DNA of 8,170 bases, taken from JAWXCM01 sp034408745. GTDB taxonomy: Bacteria > Acidobacteriota > Terriglobia > Bryobacterales > Bryobacteraceae. Every line of letters begins with the position of its first letter. Position 1 is the first letter of the stretch. Where the stretch lies: assembly GCA_034408745.1 (NCBI GenBank), contig JAWXCM010000455.1, positions 1 to 8,170 of the forward strand, given 5' to 3'. The translations under genes were made by a program, and so were the position numbers. The notes beneath the pieces were generated by a model. It had not been told where the DNA came from. It saw only the letters and a list, made by a program, of their open reading frames with translations, and ran no database searches. Below are positions 1 to 7,511 of this stretch, in pieces.

Positions 1-1
1 C

Positions 2-3000
2 AGCGGCACGCAGATCGTGATCAATCCGGTGTTCGGCACGCCGGCGCACACATGGTCGGTGCAAGTAATTAATCCGAACGGGCAGGCATCGAACACGCTC
101 AGTTTCCAGCTTCGAACAGTTGCTCCAAACGCCGGCGGCCAAATTACGATTGCTCCGAGCCCTTGCACGATCGCTTCACCGGGAGGAACCTGCGCCGTTA
201 ACGTCAGTTGGACGACAACTTCCGTACAAGCCGCCCAAATCTGGATGGAGGATACGCAACGGCCGGAGCAGCGCCTTTTCGACGGACCTACCGGTTCGCA
301 GACGGTACCCGGCCTGTTGGCGCTGCCGCAGCGGTATGAGTTCCGGCTCTACGACTACAGCGGCGGGTCGCGTGGGAGGATGCTACACAGCGTCCGCGTG
401 GAAGTGCCGGCGTCAAGGGAAAGCACGACCGACACGGCAGACCTCGCGCGAGAATTGCCACTAGACGGTACTGAAGTGAATGGAGGCACCAATCTCGTCA
501 AGTCATGGACGCTGCTCAATAGTGGAACCAGCACATGGGGCGCCGGGTACACATTGAGATACGTCAGTGGGCAAGCTGGGTCTTCGCGAAATCCCATCGC
601 GCTACCGACGAGCGTGCCGCCTGGTTCGTCCTATACGTTCCGGCTGCCACTGGTAACTTCTGCCCAAACTGGCGAGTACCGGGAAGACTGGCAATTCCTC
701 TCCGCAAAAGGCTCCGTTATCCCCGTGGGCCGGTCCCAGACGGTGTGGATTAGCTATCGAGTCGCCGGGGCTGAAACCGCCGAATTAGGCGCTGAGCTCT
801 TCGACGAGACAATCCCCAAAGGCACTGTCTTCCGGCCAGGTGAACGATTCCGTAAAGTATGGCGCGTCCGAAATAACGGCAGATCATCTTGGAGTCAGAC
901 GACCCTGCGGTGGGCGGCTGCCCCCCCTTCCGTGAATCTCATCGCGACCGGAACTATGACGCTGGCAGTTCCACCCACTGCTCCGGGGCAACTGGCCGAG
1001 TTGCAGTTGGAGATGCAGGCTCCGCAGCAGGCGGGTACGAAACAGAGCCTCTGGCAATTGCAGTCGGCCACTGGCCAAGCGTTTGGCCCCGTTCTTTCCG
1101 CAGTGATTGAGGTGCGGCAAGAAAGCCGGACGGCCACACTGATAACCTCGGAGAATTACGACAGCGGATCACGCCAGTTGCAACTCGAAGCGACGGTGCG
1201 CGACGACGCTGGACGCGTCCTGAATCAGGGACGGCTTGAGTGGCGGTTGCTGAACAGCGCCCGTGAATTGAAAGCCAATGGAGTCCTGCTGAATGACAGT
1301 GCGCGTTGGGTTGCGACCTACCGCCCTTCATCCCCGCTGGAGGCTGGAGTATACATTGTCGACTATCAATACTTCGGCGAATCCGGACAGACCGGTACGG
1401 CTCAGGGCCGGTTCTTAGTCAACCAGCGATTCCTGGTGAGCGGCAAGGTCACGGACGGGGCAACCAAAAAGGCCATCGGCGGAGTGCTCGTCAGCGCCAG
1501 CGGCCAAACGTCTCGCAGCGACGAGAATGGCGAGTATTCGCTTGGCGGGCTAGAGACGGCAGAAACACCGGTTTTGACTGCTGCGAGGGCGGGCTACCAG
1601 AGCTATTCTGAACAACTTGCCGGGCCCGGCACCGCCACGCGGCTCGTTAAAGATATCGTTCTGCAGCCCGCGGGTGGCGGGACCAAACCCGTCATCACGA
1701 AGATCGACACGGAGCCCGGATCTCTGTACATCATGGGCATTAGCACCCTCCGCCGCTATACGGTGATCGTCAATTGGAATGGTAGTCCCGGACACGTCGA
1801 CTTCATGCTTAACGACGCAACCCCGAAGCGAGTTTCCGCCGATGAGAACGAAGTCAAGACCGAGCTAGCACTTGACTGGGCTGTTCGTGTCTCCCAGACC
1901 GTCAAGATCATTGCGGTGAATCGCGCGGGGGTGGCGTCGGATCCAGTCACCCGAACCTACCAGGCGACGCGCCTGCCCAAGTTTTTGCGTGGGTTCACCG
2001 GCGAGTTCCAGACCGAGACAAACGGATACGACACCTACTTCATTCACGATTTGGCCCTGGCGGTTCCACCCTGGCTTTCGAAAACGCTGGATGTTCCGAT
2101 GATCGGGAAGTTGGGTGCGGAACTCGGAATAGACGCACATTTCGACTACCGGTTGTCGGACAGTTCATTCTTCGCCAGTGTCGGCGCTGGCCTCGACTGG
2201 GAAAGCGGCATCAAAAAGAGAATCCCCTTCGGACGCCGCTATCCGCAGCAAGGCCGCATGAAGATCTTCTTCGGCGACAAGTCCCTGAACGTCAACTTCA
2301 AGGCGAGCACCTCCGGCACTGCCCCCCCGATCACCTTCAACGAGGCTTCAGGCGAGTTATCGGCCGGGGGCGAGTTCTCTCTGCCAAAAGTGGGACTGCT
2401 TGACTTGAAAGCTCCCGGCTTGACCAACCAGTTGAACCGAATCCCAGCACTACGCCCGTTTGTGAACCAGATATCCCTTCAGCCTCGTGTCAACATCCTC
2501 GCAACTGGAAGTGGCGACGTTTCGTTCGATCCAGAGTTCCGGTTCAAACAGATCCGCTTGGATGCAGGTGCGGGCTTGAGCGTGTACTACAGTCCCCTCA
2601 TTTTCGACTTCTGGATAAAAGGCACCACAACGCTCGGCTTCCAGTACCCTGGCGAGTTCTTCCGCGAACTCCGCTTCGAAGGAGAGGCGGGATGGAAGGC
2701 CAATGCCTGGATCCTGAAACTTGAGCCAGAAACTTTAAATATTGGGTGGACTTACACTCCCGGCGGAGGCATTAGGTGGAATTCCGTTCCTCCATCGCCG
2801 ATGGCGTGGAGTTGGAAGGCGGATGATCGCGGCCAACGAATTCTCGGCGCGCCTCAGTTCGTGGCTTACTCCCCGAAGAGCACAGCCCGTTCGGCGAATA
2901 CGTTCAACGGCTTCCGCGCCCTCGGACAGAGAGTCCGCGGCGCTAGGACGAACACTGCTCAGTCAGCGATGACCCTGGTAGAGAATCTCTATTCACAGGG

Positions 3001-5053
3001 TGGTTCCGCCATGGCCGGTCGTGGCAACGAACTCATGTTGGTGTACGGAAGTGACAGCGGTTCACCGAGCACACTGCAGTTTACGGACTTGTATTACACG
3101 CGGTTCGACGGAGAGAACTGGAGCGCACCGGAACCCATTTCTAACGACCCTCGCGGCGAGGCCGCACCGCAAGTCGCCTATGACGGGAACGGGGACGCCA
3201 TCGTTATGTTTCAACGGTTTCGGGATGCCGCGTTCGAGACCGTCGATCTGAAGCAAATCGCAGCACAAATGGAGATCGCCTGGACGCGCTGGGACCACAC
3301 GACGGGACGTTGGACCACTGCCCAGTCCTTAACGAACAACGCGGTCTTCGATGGCGACGTGAAGCTGGCCGGACCGCTCGCCGATGGCACTGTTGTCGCA
3401 ACCTGGACGACGACGCCCTCCAATGACTGGTTCGGTATGGATGATCAGGGCCAGCCAGTGGAGCAAATCGTCATGACCGCGGCGTGGAACCCTGGACAAG
3501 CCCGCTGGACGCAACCGGTCCCGCTGGTCTCCATGCGTGGCCGGCTGTCTCAGCAGTTTGTTGCGCGAGGGAACCGCGTCGTTTATGCCTGGACTGAAGA
3601 TCGGGACGGCAATTTCGACACCTCCTCAGATCGGGAGGTTATGTTAATGGGATGGAACGGCCAGTCCTGGAGCGCGGCCCGGCAGGTCACCGAACACACG
3701 AAGACCGACGAAGAGGTACGGATCGCTCTCGGGGAGAACGGCGAACTGTTTGTCTTTTGGCTCAAGGATGGGGACCTGGTCTTCTCTCGCGAGGGCCAGG
3801 GTGAACCGAGCATTGTCCGCCGGGATTCCGGCACTCTGGGATTCCGCGACTCCGCTCTCACTGCCGGACCCGGCAATCTGCTGGCGTTGATCTGGCAGGA
3901 GCAGACCGCCAAAGGGCCGAACGCGCTGGCGCGCGTCTTCGATCCTGCTTCCTCAACATGGAGCCAGGATCTGGCTCTCTTTGAGGACGACACGCTCAAG
4001 AGGCGATTCTCGCCCGTTTGGGATGAATCCGGCAACCTGACGATGGCTTATCAGCAAGTGGAACTGCTCCCGAATGGCGGGTTTGGCCGGGTCGATCTGG
4101 GCGTCCTCAAACGGGCTCTGGTGAAGGATCTGACGATATTGCCTGGCGACTTCCTCGCTTCGGCGGACCGCTTTCTGCCGGGCGCGCCATTGACGCTCAA
4201 AGCGACAATACGCAACCGAGGCGGCCTGGCCGTCGAGAATGCCGTCGTCGGCTTCGGAGTGCTTAGCCCGCAGGGTGATTATGTGGAACTCGGCCGGCAG
4301 GCGATTTCCGGTTGGCTGGAAGGCGGAGGAACGGCGACGGTTCAACTGCAAACATACGTTCCGGTTGTTGTTGGAGGCAGGCTTCTTGCCATCGCCGATC
4401 CGGACAAGTTGCAGGGAGAATTGGACGAGAGCAACAACTCCCAGCAGTTGAGCTTGGGCAGCCCCCAACTCGCGCTCTCTCTCCGTTCGGCCCAGGTAGC
4501 AGCCGATGGTTCAGCGAGGATTGTGGTGGAGGTACGCAACGACGGGATGCCGGAATCTGCGACGGCTAGCGTCCAGATACGTGCCGCGAACGGCACGGTG
4601 TCCGCGTCTACAACAGTCGATCCAGTGGCGCCAGGGTCTTCGGCGCAGTTGGCGCTCTCGATGGGCGTGGGAAACGTTCCTGCCACCGGGTCGTACTTTG
4701 ACCTTCTCCTCGACGAGCCGTCCACTACGCAGGGCGGACTTCGCGAGAGTAACCGCCTGAAATTGTGGCTAGCTCCCGACACCGGGCTTCAGAACAAGGT
4801 CGGATCGCCAGTTCTCAGCCCGGACGGTGGGGCGTTCGATGGTGAGGTGTTTATTCGTGTCTCCTGCCCGACCGAAGGCGCGGTCATTCACTATACGACG
4901 ACTGGGGATGAACCCGACGAATCGGCCCCGGTCATTGCTCCCGGCGCTGTCTTGCGCCTCGGGGCTACTGGAAAACTCCGAACCAAAGCCTGGAAAACCG
5001 GTTGGATTCCGAGCGAAGAAAAGTCTGCTGGTTTCGAGATTCTGAGCAAGTAA
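2..5053 (+). CDS. Giant multidomain secreted or surface protein (Ig-like, NBR1-like Ig, CARDB, beta-propeller), 5'-partial
   Basis: The frame is open to the left edge, and the first codons already read as the end of an Ig/TIG-like domain (WSVQVINPNGQ), so the GTG at 17 is not a credible start. Residues are counted from that GTG. 41-130: Ig-like module with a likely C50-C59 disulfide. 142-249 and 256-367: two NBR1-type Ig-like domains, with the KSWTLLNSGTSTW and KVWRVRNNGRSSW signatures and late Trp225 and Trp346. 370-468: Ig-like. 471-550: carboxypeptidase-regulatory-like domain (VSGKVTDGATKKAIGGV). 555-650: Ig-like. 655-925: beta-rich region I cannot assign. 998-1365: probable beta-propeller. 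1367-1480 and 1483-1585: CARDB-like domains, the first with the ELDESNNS signature. 1594-1675: chitobiase/hexosaminidase C-terminal-type domain (IHYTTTGDEPDESAP). No catalytic site, membrane anchor or sorting signal is visible in this part, so binding, adhesion or a structural role outside the cell is inferred. The gene ends in TAA 36 bases before the next gene. Confidence 0.9.
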   Translation, partial: SGTQIVINPVFGTPAHTWSVQVINPNGQASNTLSFQLRTVAPNAGGQITIAPSPCTIASPGGTCAVNVSWTTTSVQAAQIWMEDTQRPEQRLFDGPTGSQTVPGLLALPQRYEFRLYDYSGGSRGRMLHSVRVEVPASRESTTDTADLARELPLDGTEVNGGTNLVKSWTLLNSGTSTWGAGYTLRYVSGQAGSSRNPIALPTSVPPGSSYTFRLPLVTSAQTGEYREDWQFLSAKGSVIPVGRSQTVWISYRVAGAETAELGAELFDETIPKGTVFRPGERFRKVWRVRNNGRSSWSQTTLRWAAAPPSVNLIATGTMTLAVPPTAPGQLAELQLEMQAPQQAGTKQSLWQLQSATGQAFGPVLSAVIEVRQESRTATLITSENYDSGSRQLQLEATVRDDAGRVLNQGRLEWRLLNSARELKANGVLLNDSARWVATYRPSSPLEAGVYIVDYQYFGESGQTGTAQGRFLVNQRFLVSGKVTDGATKKAIGGVLVSASGQTSRSDENGEYSLGGLETAETPVLTAARAGYQSYSEQLAGPGTATRLVKDIVLQPAGGGTKPVITKIDTEPGSLYIMGISTLRRYTVIVNWNGSPGHVDFMLNDATPKRVSADENEVKTELALDWAVRVSQTVKIIAVNRAGVASDPVTRTYQATRLPKFLRGFTGEFQTETNGYDTYFIHDLALAVPPWLSKTLDVPMIGKLGAELGIDAHFDYRLSDSSFFASVGAGLDWESGIKKRIPFGRRYPQQGRMKIFFGDKSLNVNFKASTSGTAPPITFNEASGELSAGGEFSLPKVGLLDLKAPGLTNQLNRIPALRPFVNQISLQPRVNILATGSGDVSFDPEFRFKQIRLDAGAGLSVYYSPLIFDFWIKGTTTLGFQYPGEFFRELRFEGEAGWKANAWILKLEPETLNIGWTYTPGGGIRWNSVPPSPMAWSWKADDRGQRILGAPQFVAYSPKSTARSANTFNGFRALGQRVRGARTNTAQSAMTLVENLYSQGGSAMAGRGNELMLVYGSDSGSPSTLQFTDLYYTRFDGENWSAPEPISNDPRGEAAPQVAYDGNGDAIVMFQRFRDAAFETVDLKQIAAQMEIAWTRWDHTTGRWTTAQSLTNNAVFDGDVKLAGPLADGTVVATWTTTPSNDWFGMDDQGQPVEQIVMTAAWNPGQARWTQPVPLVSMRGRLSQQFVARGNRVVYAWTEDRDGNFDTSSDREVMLMGWNGQSWSAARQVTEHTKTDEEVRIALGENGELFVFWLKDGDLVFSREGQGEPSIVRRDSGTLGFRDSALTAGPGNLLALIWQEQTAKGPNALARVFDPASSTWSQDLALFEDDTLKRRFSPVWDESGNLTMAYQQVELLPNGGFGRVDLGVLKRALVKDLTILPGDFLASADRFLPGAPLTLKATIRNRGGLAVENAVVGFGVLSPQGDYVELGRQAISGWLEGGGTATVQLQTYVPVVVGGRLLAIADPDKLQGELDESNNSQQLSLGSPQLALSLRSAQVAADGSARIVVEVRNDGMPESATASVQIRAANGTVSASTTVDPVAPGSSAQLALSMGVGNVPATGSYFDLLLDEPSTTQGGLRESNRLKLWLAPDTGLQNKVGSPVLSPDGGAFDGEVFIRVSCPTEGAVIHYTTTGDEPDESAPVIAPGAVLRLGATGKLRTKAWKTGWIPSEEKSAGFEILSK
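3086..4060 (+). repeat. Degenerate protein-level repeats: probable 6-7 bladed beta-propeller
   Basis: Within the giant gene, residues 1024-1348 hold about six diverged units of 45-60 residues. Each has a short strand (LYYTRF, IAWTRW, VMTAAW, VMLMGW, LVFSRE, ALARVF), in most cases a WSAP/WTTA/WTQP/WSAA/WSQD turn, then a strand ending in a pattern like GDAIVMFQ, GTVVATWT, NRVVYAWT, GELFVFWL, NLLALIWQ or NLTMAYQQ. Half-units lie before (ELMLVYGSD, near 1005) and after (DLGVLKRA, near 1360). This is what a seventh blade closed by pairing of the N- and C-terminal strands would look like. The pattern resembles sialidase/BNR-type propellers, but the Asp-box is not clearly conserved and no active site is seen. 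The repeat exists at protein level; no DNA repeat is obvious. Confidence 0.6.
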
Positions 5054-5077
5054 CCACCCGCGTTCGCATCACAGAGT

Positions 5078-5083
5078 GAGAAG
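5078..5083 (+). promoter_or_regulatory. Shine-Dalgarno-like site for the 5090 gene
   Basis: GAGAAG lies six bases before the ATG at 5090, in the 36-base gap after the giant gene. It supports that start and separate ribosome entry for the small gene. I see no promoter or terminator in this gap, which favours read-through from the upstream gene. Confidence 0.55.
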
Positions 5084-5089
5084 ACAAAC

Positions 5090-5317
5090 ATGTACAAAGT
5101 CATCCCCTTCCAAAGTTACATTTCCTACCAGGGCAACGCCCAGCAGGTCTCCGGCGAACTCCAAAACATCATCAATACCGAAGCAGCAAACGGCTGGATG
5201 TTCATACAGATCCAGGAATTGACGACGTTCAAAGCGGGCACGGCGGGTTGCTTCGGCTTCGGCGCCGCACCGGACCGGCAGCTTGCCATGGCCGTGCTGG
5301 GCTTCAGGCACGTATGA
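5090..5317 (+). CDS. DUF4177-like small protein
   Basis: This 75-residue protein has no signal peptide or membrane segment, so it is probably cytosolic. It opens with MYKVIPF, followed by a predicted helix (QQVSGELQNIINTEAANGW, residues 18-36) and strands (MFIQIQELTTF, then AMAVLGFRHV). The order YKVIPF - helix - (A/G)xxGW - hydrophobic strand is the pattern of the DUF4177 group of small alpha/beta proteins. A GTAGCFGFGA-type segment around residues 50-60 (AGTAGCFGFGAAP, with Cys54) matches relatives I recall having a GCFG motif there. The molecular function is unknown. The start is supported by a GAGAAG site six bases upstream. Its TGA overlaps the ATG of the YidD-like gene (ATGA, 5314-5317), which indicates coupled translation. 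It is a complete, normal-length member; the family call is by eye. Confidence 0.8.
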   Translation: MYKVIPFQSYISYQGNAQQVSGELQNIINTEAANGWMFIQIQELTTFKAGTAGCFGFGAAPDRQLAMAVLGFRHV

Positions 5318-5664
5318 AGTGGTCGCTGCTTGCCGCTATCTCACTGTATTGGCGCTTGACAAATCCGGATGGCCGCCGACATTGCCTTTTCCGCCAGAGT
5401 TGCTCCCGCCACGTTTTTGAAATGACCGCGGAGAACGGCGCCAGGGCCGGACTCCGCGCCCTTGTCCGACGCATTCGGCAATGCCGCCCCCGGGCCGGCG
5501 CTGCGGTAAGCGCCGGATCGCAATGCCTTCTTATGCTCGCCGATGGTTCGACGGCCTCACCAGCCGAACTCTCCGCCGTTGGCCTGACTATCCTGCAGCA
5601 GTGGTTGACCATTCCGCACCAGCCCCTTACTATCACCCTCCAACTTTCGGAGCGAAATCTATGA
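5314..5664 (+). CDS. YidD-like membrane protein insertion efficiency factor family protein, divergent
   Basis: This is a 116-residue protein. Residues 1-60 align by eye with YidD: an N-terminal amphipathic helix (KWSLLAAISLYWRL), then HCLFRQSCS (C24, C30) matching the family's HCRFxPxCS, a helix with FEMTAENGARAGLRALVRRI, and QCRP (C57) matching KCHP. The usual HPGGxDPVP tail is missing. In its place are about 55 residues containing LADGSTASPAELS and a hydrophobic stretch (VGLTILQQWLTI). YidD proteins sit at the inner face of the cytoplasmic membrane and help YidC/Sec-dependent insertion; whether this paralogue does so is inferred. I chose ATG 5314 because it overlaps the previous stop and begins exactly at the conserved helix. 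Upstream in-frame codons from 5248 are the shadow of the DUF4177-like gene. Its own stop (TGA 5662-5664) overlaps the next start. No good Shine-Dalgarno is seen at 5314, so coupling is likely. Confidence 0.8.
   Translation: MKWSLLAAISLYWRLTNPDGRRHCLFRQSCSRHVFEMTAENGARAGLRALVRRIRQCRPRAGAAVSAGSQCLLMLADGSTASPAELSAVGLTILQQWLTIPHQPLTITLQLSERNL
5649..5652 (+). promoter_or_regulatory. Shine-Dalgarno GGAG deciding the start at 5661
   Basis: GGAG lies eight bases before ATG 5661, inside the end of the YidD-like gene. Together with the signal peptide that begins at 5661, it fixes this start rather than the in-frame ATG at 5481, whose extra 60 residues overlap the YidD-like gene and look like out-of-frame translation. 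Confidence 0.6.
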
Positions 5665-7511
5665 TGCGATTCTTAAGTTTGATTGCCCTGTGCGGCACAT
5701 TCTTTCCCGCCGCGTTTTCGCAAACGCTGATTTACGCTACCCTGACCTCGGAAACACCCGGGCCAAATTGCGCGGTGCCGGGTACCGGAGAAACCGTCCC
5801 TTCATTCCCAATTGATACGCCACGACTCTATACATGGTTCCGCTTCAACAACGTCGTCGAGGGAGATCGCTTCCGAGTGCAATGGGTCCAGCCCGATGGG
5901 GTGGTTTTCTCGACCACGGACTGGGAACCATCCCGGTCCGGGTCGTACTGTTTCTCCACGTTCATGGAGCCAGCGAAAGCGCAACTATCCCAGCGGACTG
6001 GGCGTTGGGGCGCTTTCATATTGCGCAACGCCAACGTCATCCACACGCTCTTTTTTAACTTCACATCAGCCGGAAACCGCGCTCCGGAAGTAACCGCCGA
6101 CGGAATCGTCGAGCCGTGGACGTACCAAAAGGGAATTTCCCCTGGCGGTTGGGTCAGCATCTACGGCGCAAACCTCGCCCGCGCCGAAGAATCCTGGCGC
6201 CCGGCCCCGGACGCTCCCCTGCCCACTTCCCTTGGTGGGGTCTCGGTGCAGATCGGCGGTATTCCGGCGGCGATCGCGTATGTCAGCGGCGGCGTCATCA
6301 ATGTCCTGGCTCCTGGCGGTACGCCAAACGGAACCGCGCCAGTGGCGATACAACGCGACGGTGTGCAGAGCCAGCCCATCGCAGTCGAAGTCCGCCGAAT
6401 CCTGCCCTCTATTTACAGCCTTCCCGACACAACCAAATCGCCCATCTCCTATTTCGTAACCGGCGCCCTGGCAGGCACCGCCGATCTCATCGGTACCCGC
6501 CGCGTCGATAGCCGCGTTCTTCGCGCCGCCCGGCCGGGCGAGTCGATCGACCTCTACGTGACCGGACTCGGCCGGACCTCCGGCGGATTTCCGACCGATC
6601 GCATGTTCTCCGGCGCCTATCCGGTCGTCGAACCGCTGGAAGTCGACCTGGGAGGCACCCGTATCACACCCCAATTTGCAGGGCTCATTTCTCCCGGTCT
6701 CTATCTCCTGCGCTTTCCCGTCCCAGCAAACTCACCGCCCGGCGACACTTTAATCCGGATCGTATCCGACGAATTCGCGAGCAGTCCGAATGTCTATTTG
6801 ACGGTCGACTCCGGGCAGCCGGAACTTACTCTCGAAAGCATCACACTCTCGCCCGCGACAATTACCGCCGGACAGTCAACCAGTGGAACGGTTACACTCT
6901 CCGGTCCCGCGCCGACCGGGGGTGTCGAAATAGCCGTGAGCATCGATTCAGGCGCACCCACACCGTTTCGGGTGCAGGCGGGGGCCCGTTCCGTACGCTT
7001 TTCATTCAGTACTATTGCGGGATCTTCCGCCAGAGTGCTGAAGTTCTTTGCGCGCTGGAACGGGATGGAACGTTCCGCTTCCCTCAATATCCTGGCAACT
7101 CCCGGAGGCTCCGCGCTCCGTGATTATGAGACGACGGTTACGGGTTCAGCCATGATCGAGGGCAAACGCGTGGCGATAAAGATTCTCCTCAGCATCCCTA
7201 ACGTAATCTCCTATGCGCAAGTCGACACTTTCCAGGATTTGTCTTCGGGCATCATTCTGTACGCCTACTATTTGAATCCTGTCATCTCTGGAGATTCCGC
7301 CACCTTCTCCGTTGGGAACGGTCTTGGATCCTACACGAACAGTTCCGGTGGAGCAATTGGTCAAGCAATTACCGCAGGCAGGCTGACCGTAAATCTTTCG
7401 TCCGCCGCTCCAGGTTCTCCCGTAACTGGGACCATTCAGTTTCAAACGGCGACTAAGAATATCTCGACTCCATTCACTGGGACCGTTTCGTCCAGCGAGA
7501 AAGTGAAATAG
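5661..7511 (+). CDS. Secreted TIGR03437-domain (Solibacter paralogous family) Ig-like protein
   Basis: From ATG 5661 this encodes 616 residues. MMRFLSLIALCGTFFPAAFS is a signal peptide with likely cleavage before Gln21; Cys11 does not sit in a lipobox. Residues 21-135 form a beta-rich N-terminal domain with a likely C37-C97 disulfide and LYTWFRFNNVVEGDRFRVQW, a module I associate with Solibacter-type secreted proteins. Residues 146-382 match TIGR03437: ISPGGWVSIYGANLA, LPTSLGGVSVQIGGIPAAIAYVS, INVLAPGG, LPSIY, RPGESIDLYVTGLG and FPVPANSPPGD. Residues 385-478 look like an Ig-like domain (LSPATITAGQSTSGTVTLSGP). Residues 485-616 are beta-rich and unassigned. No enzyme motif or C-terminal anchor is visible, so a binding or structural role outside the cytoplasm is inferred. 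The start overlaps the YidD-like stop (ATGA 5661-5664) and has GGAG eight bases upstream. The gene ends in TAG 7509-7511. Confidence 0.88.
   Translation: MMRFLSLIALCGTFFPAAFSQTLIYATLTSETPGPNCAVPGTGETVPSFPIDTPRLYTWFRFNNVVEGDRFRVQWVQPDGVVFSTTDWEPSRSGSYCFSTFMEPAKAQLSQRTGRWGAFILRNANVIHTLFFNFTSAGNRAPEVTADGIVEPWTYQKGISPGGWVSIYGANLARAEESWRPAPDAPLPTSLGGVSVQIGGIPAAIAYVSGGVINVLAPGGTPNGTAPVAIQRDGVQSQPIAVEVRRILPSIYSLPDTTKSPISYFVTGALAGTADLIGTRRVDSRVLRAARPGESIDLYVTGLGRTSGGFPTDRMFSGAYPVVEPLEVDLGGTRITPQFAGLISPGLYLLRFPVPANSPPGDTLIRIVSDEFASSPNVYLTVDSGQPELTLESITLSPATITAGQSTSGTVTLSGPAPTGGVEIAVSIDSGAPTPFRVQAGARSVRFSFSTIAGSSARVLKFFARWNGMERSASLNILATPGGSALRDYETTVTGSAMIEGKRVAIKILLSIPNVISYAQVDTFQDLSSGIILYAYYLNPVISGDSATFSVGNGLGSYTNSSGGAIGQAITAGRLTVNLSSAAPGSPVTGTIQFQTATKNISTPFTGTVSSSEKVK

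Noticed and set aside
17..19. GTG as start codon of the giant protein
   Set aside because: The frame is open upstream to base 2, and the residues around it are the middle of an Ig/TIG-like domain. There is no ribosome site, so the true start lies before the window.
3953..4468. 171-codon reading frame on the minus strand
   Set aside because: It is antisense to the end of the propeller and the first CARDB-like domain, with no motif or ribosome site seen.
5248..5313. Earlier start (5248) for the YidD-like gene
   Set aside because: The added residues (MLRLRRRTGPAACHGRAG...) are the shadow of the DUF4177-like gene. YidD homology begins at 5314.
5481..5660. N-terminal extension of the TIGR03437 protein from ATG 5481
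   Set aside because: The extra 60 residues are Arg/Pro-rich out-of-frame translation of the YidD-like gene. They would bury a clean signal peptide that starts at 5661 behind a GGAG site.
6066..6674. 202-codon reading frame on the minus strand
   Set aside because: It lies wholly antisense to the well-supported TIGR03437 domain and encodes low-sense Gly/Arg/Asp-rich sequence with no recognisable motif. It is a byproduct of GC-rich codon bias.
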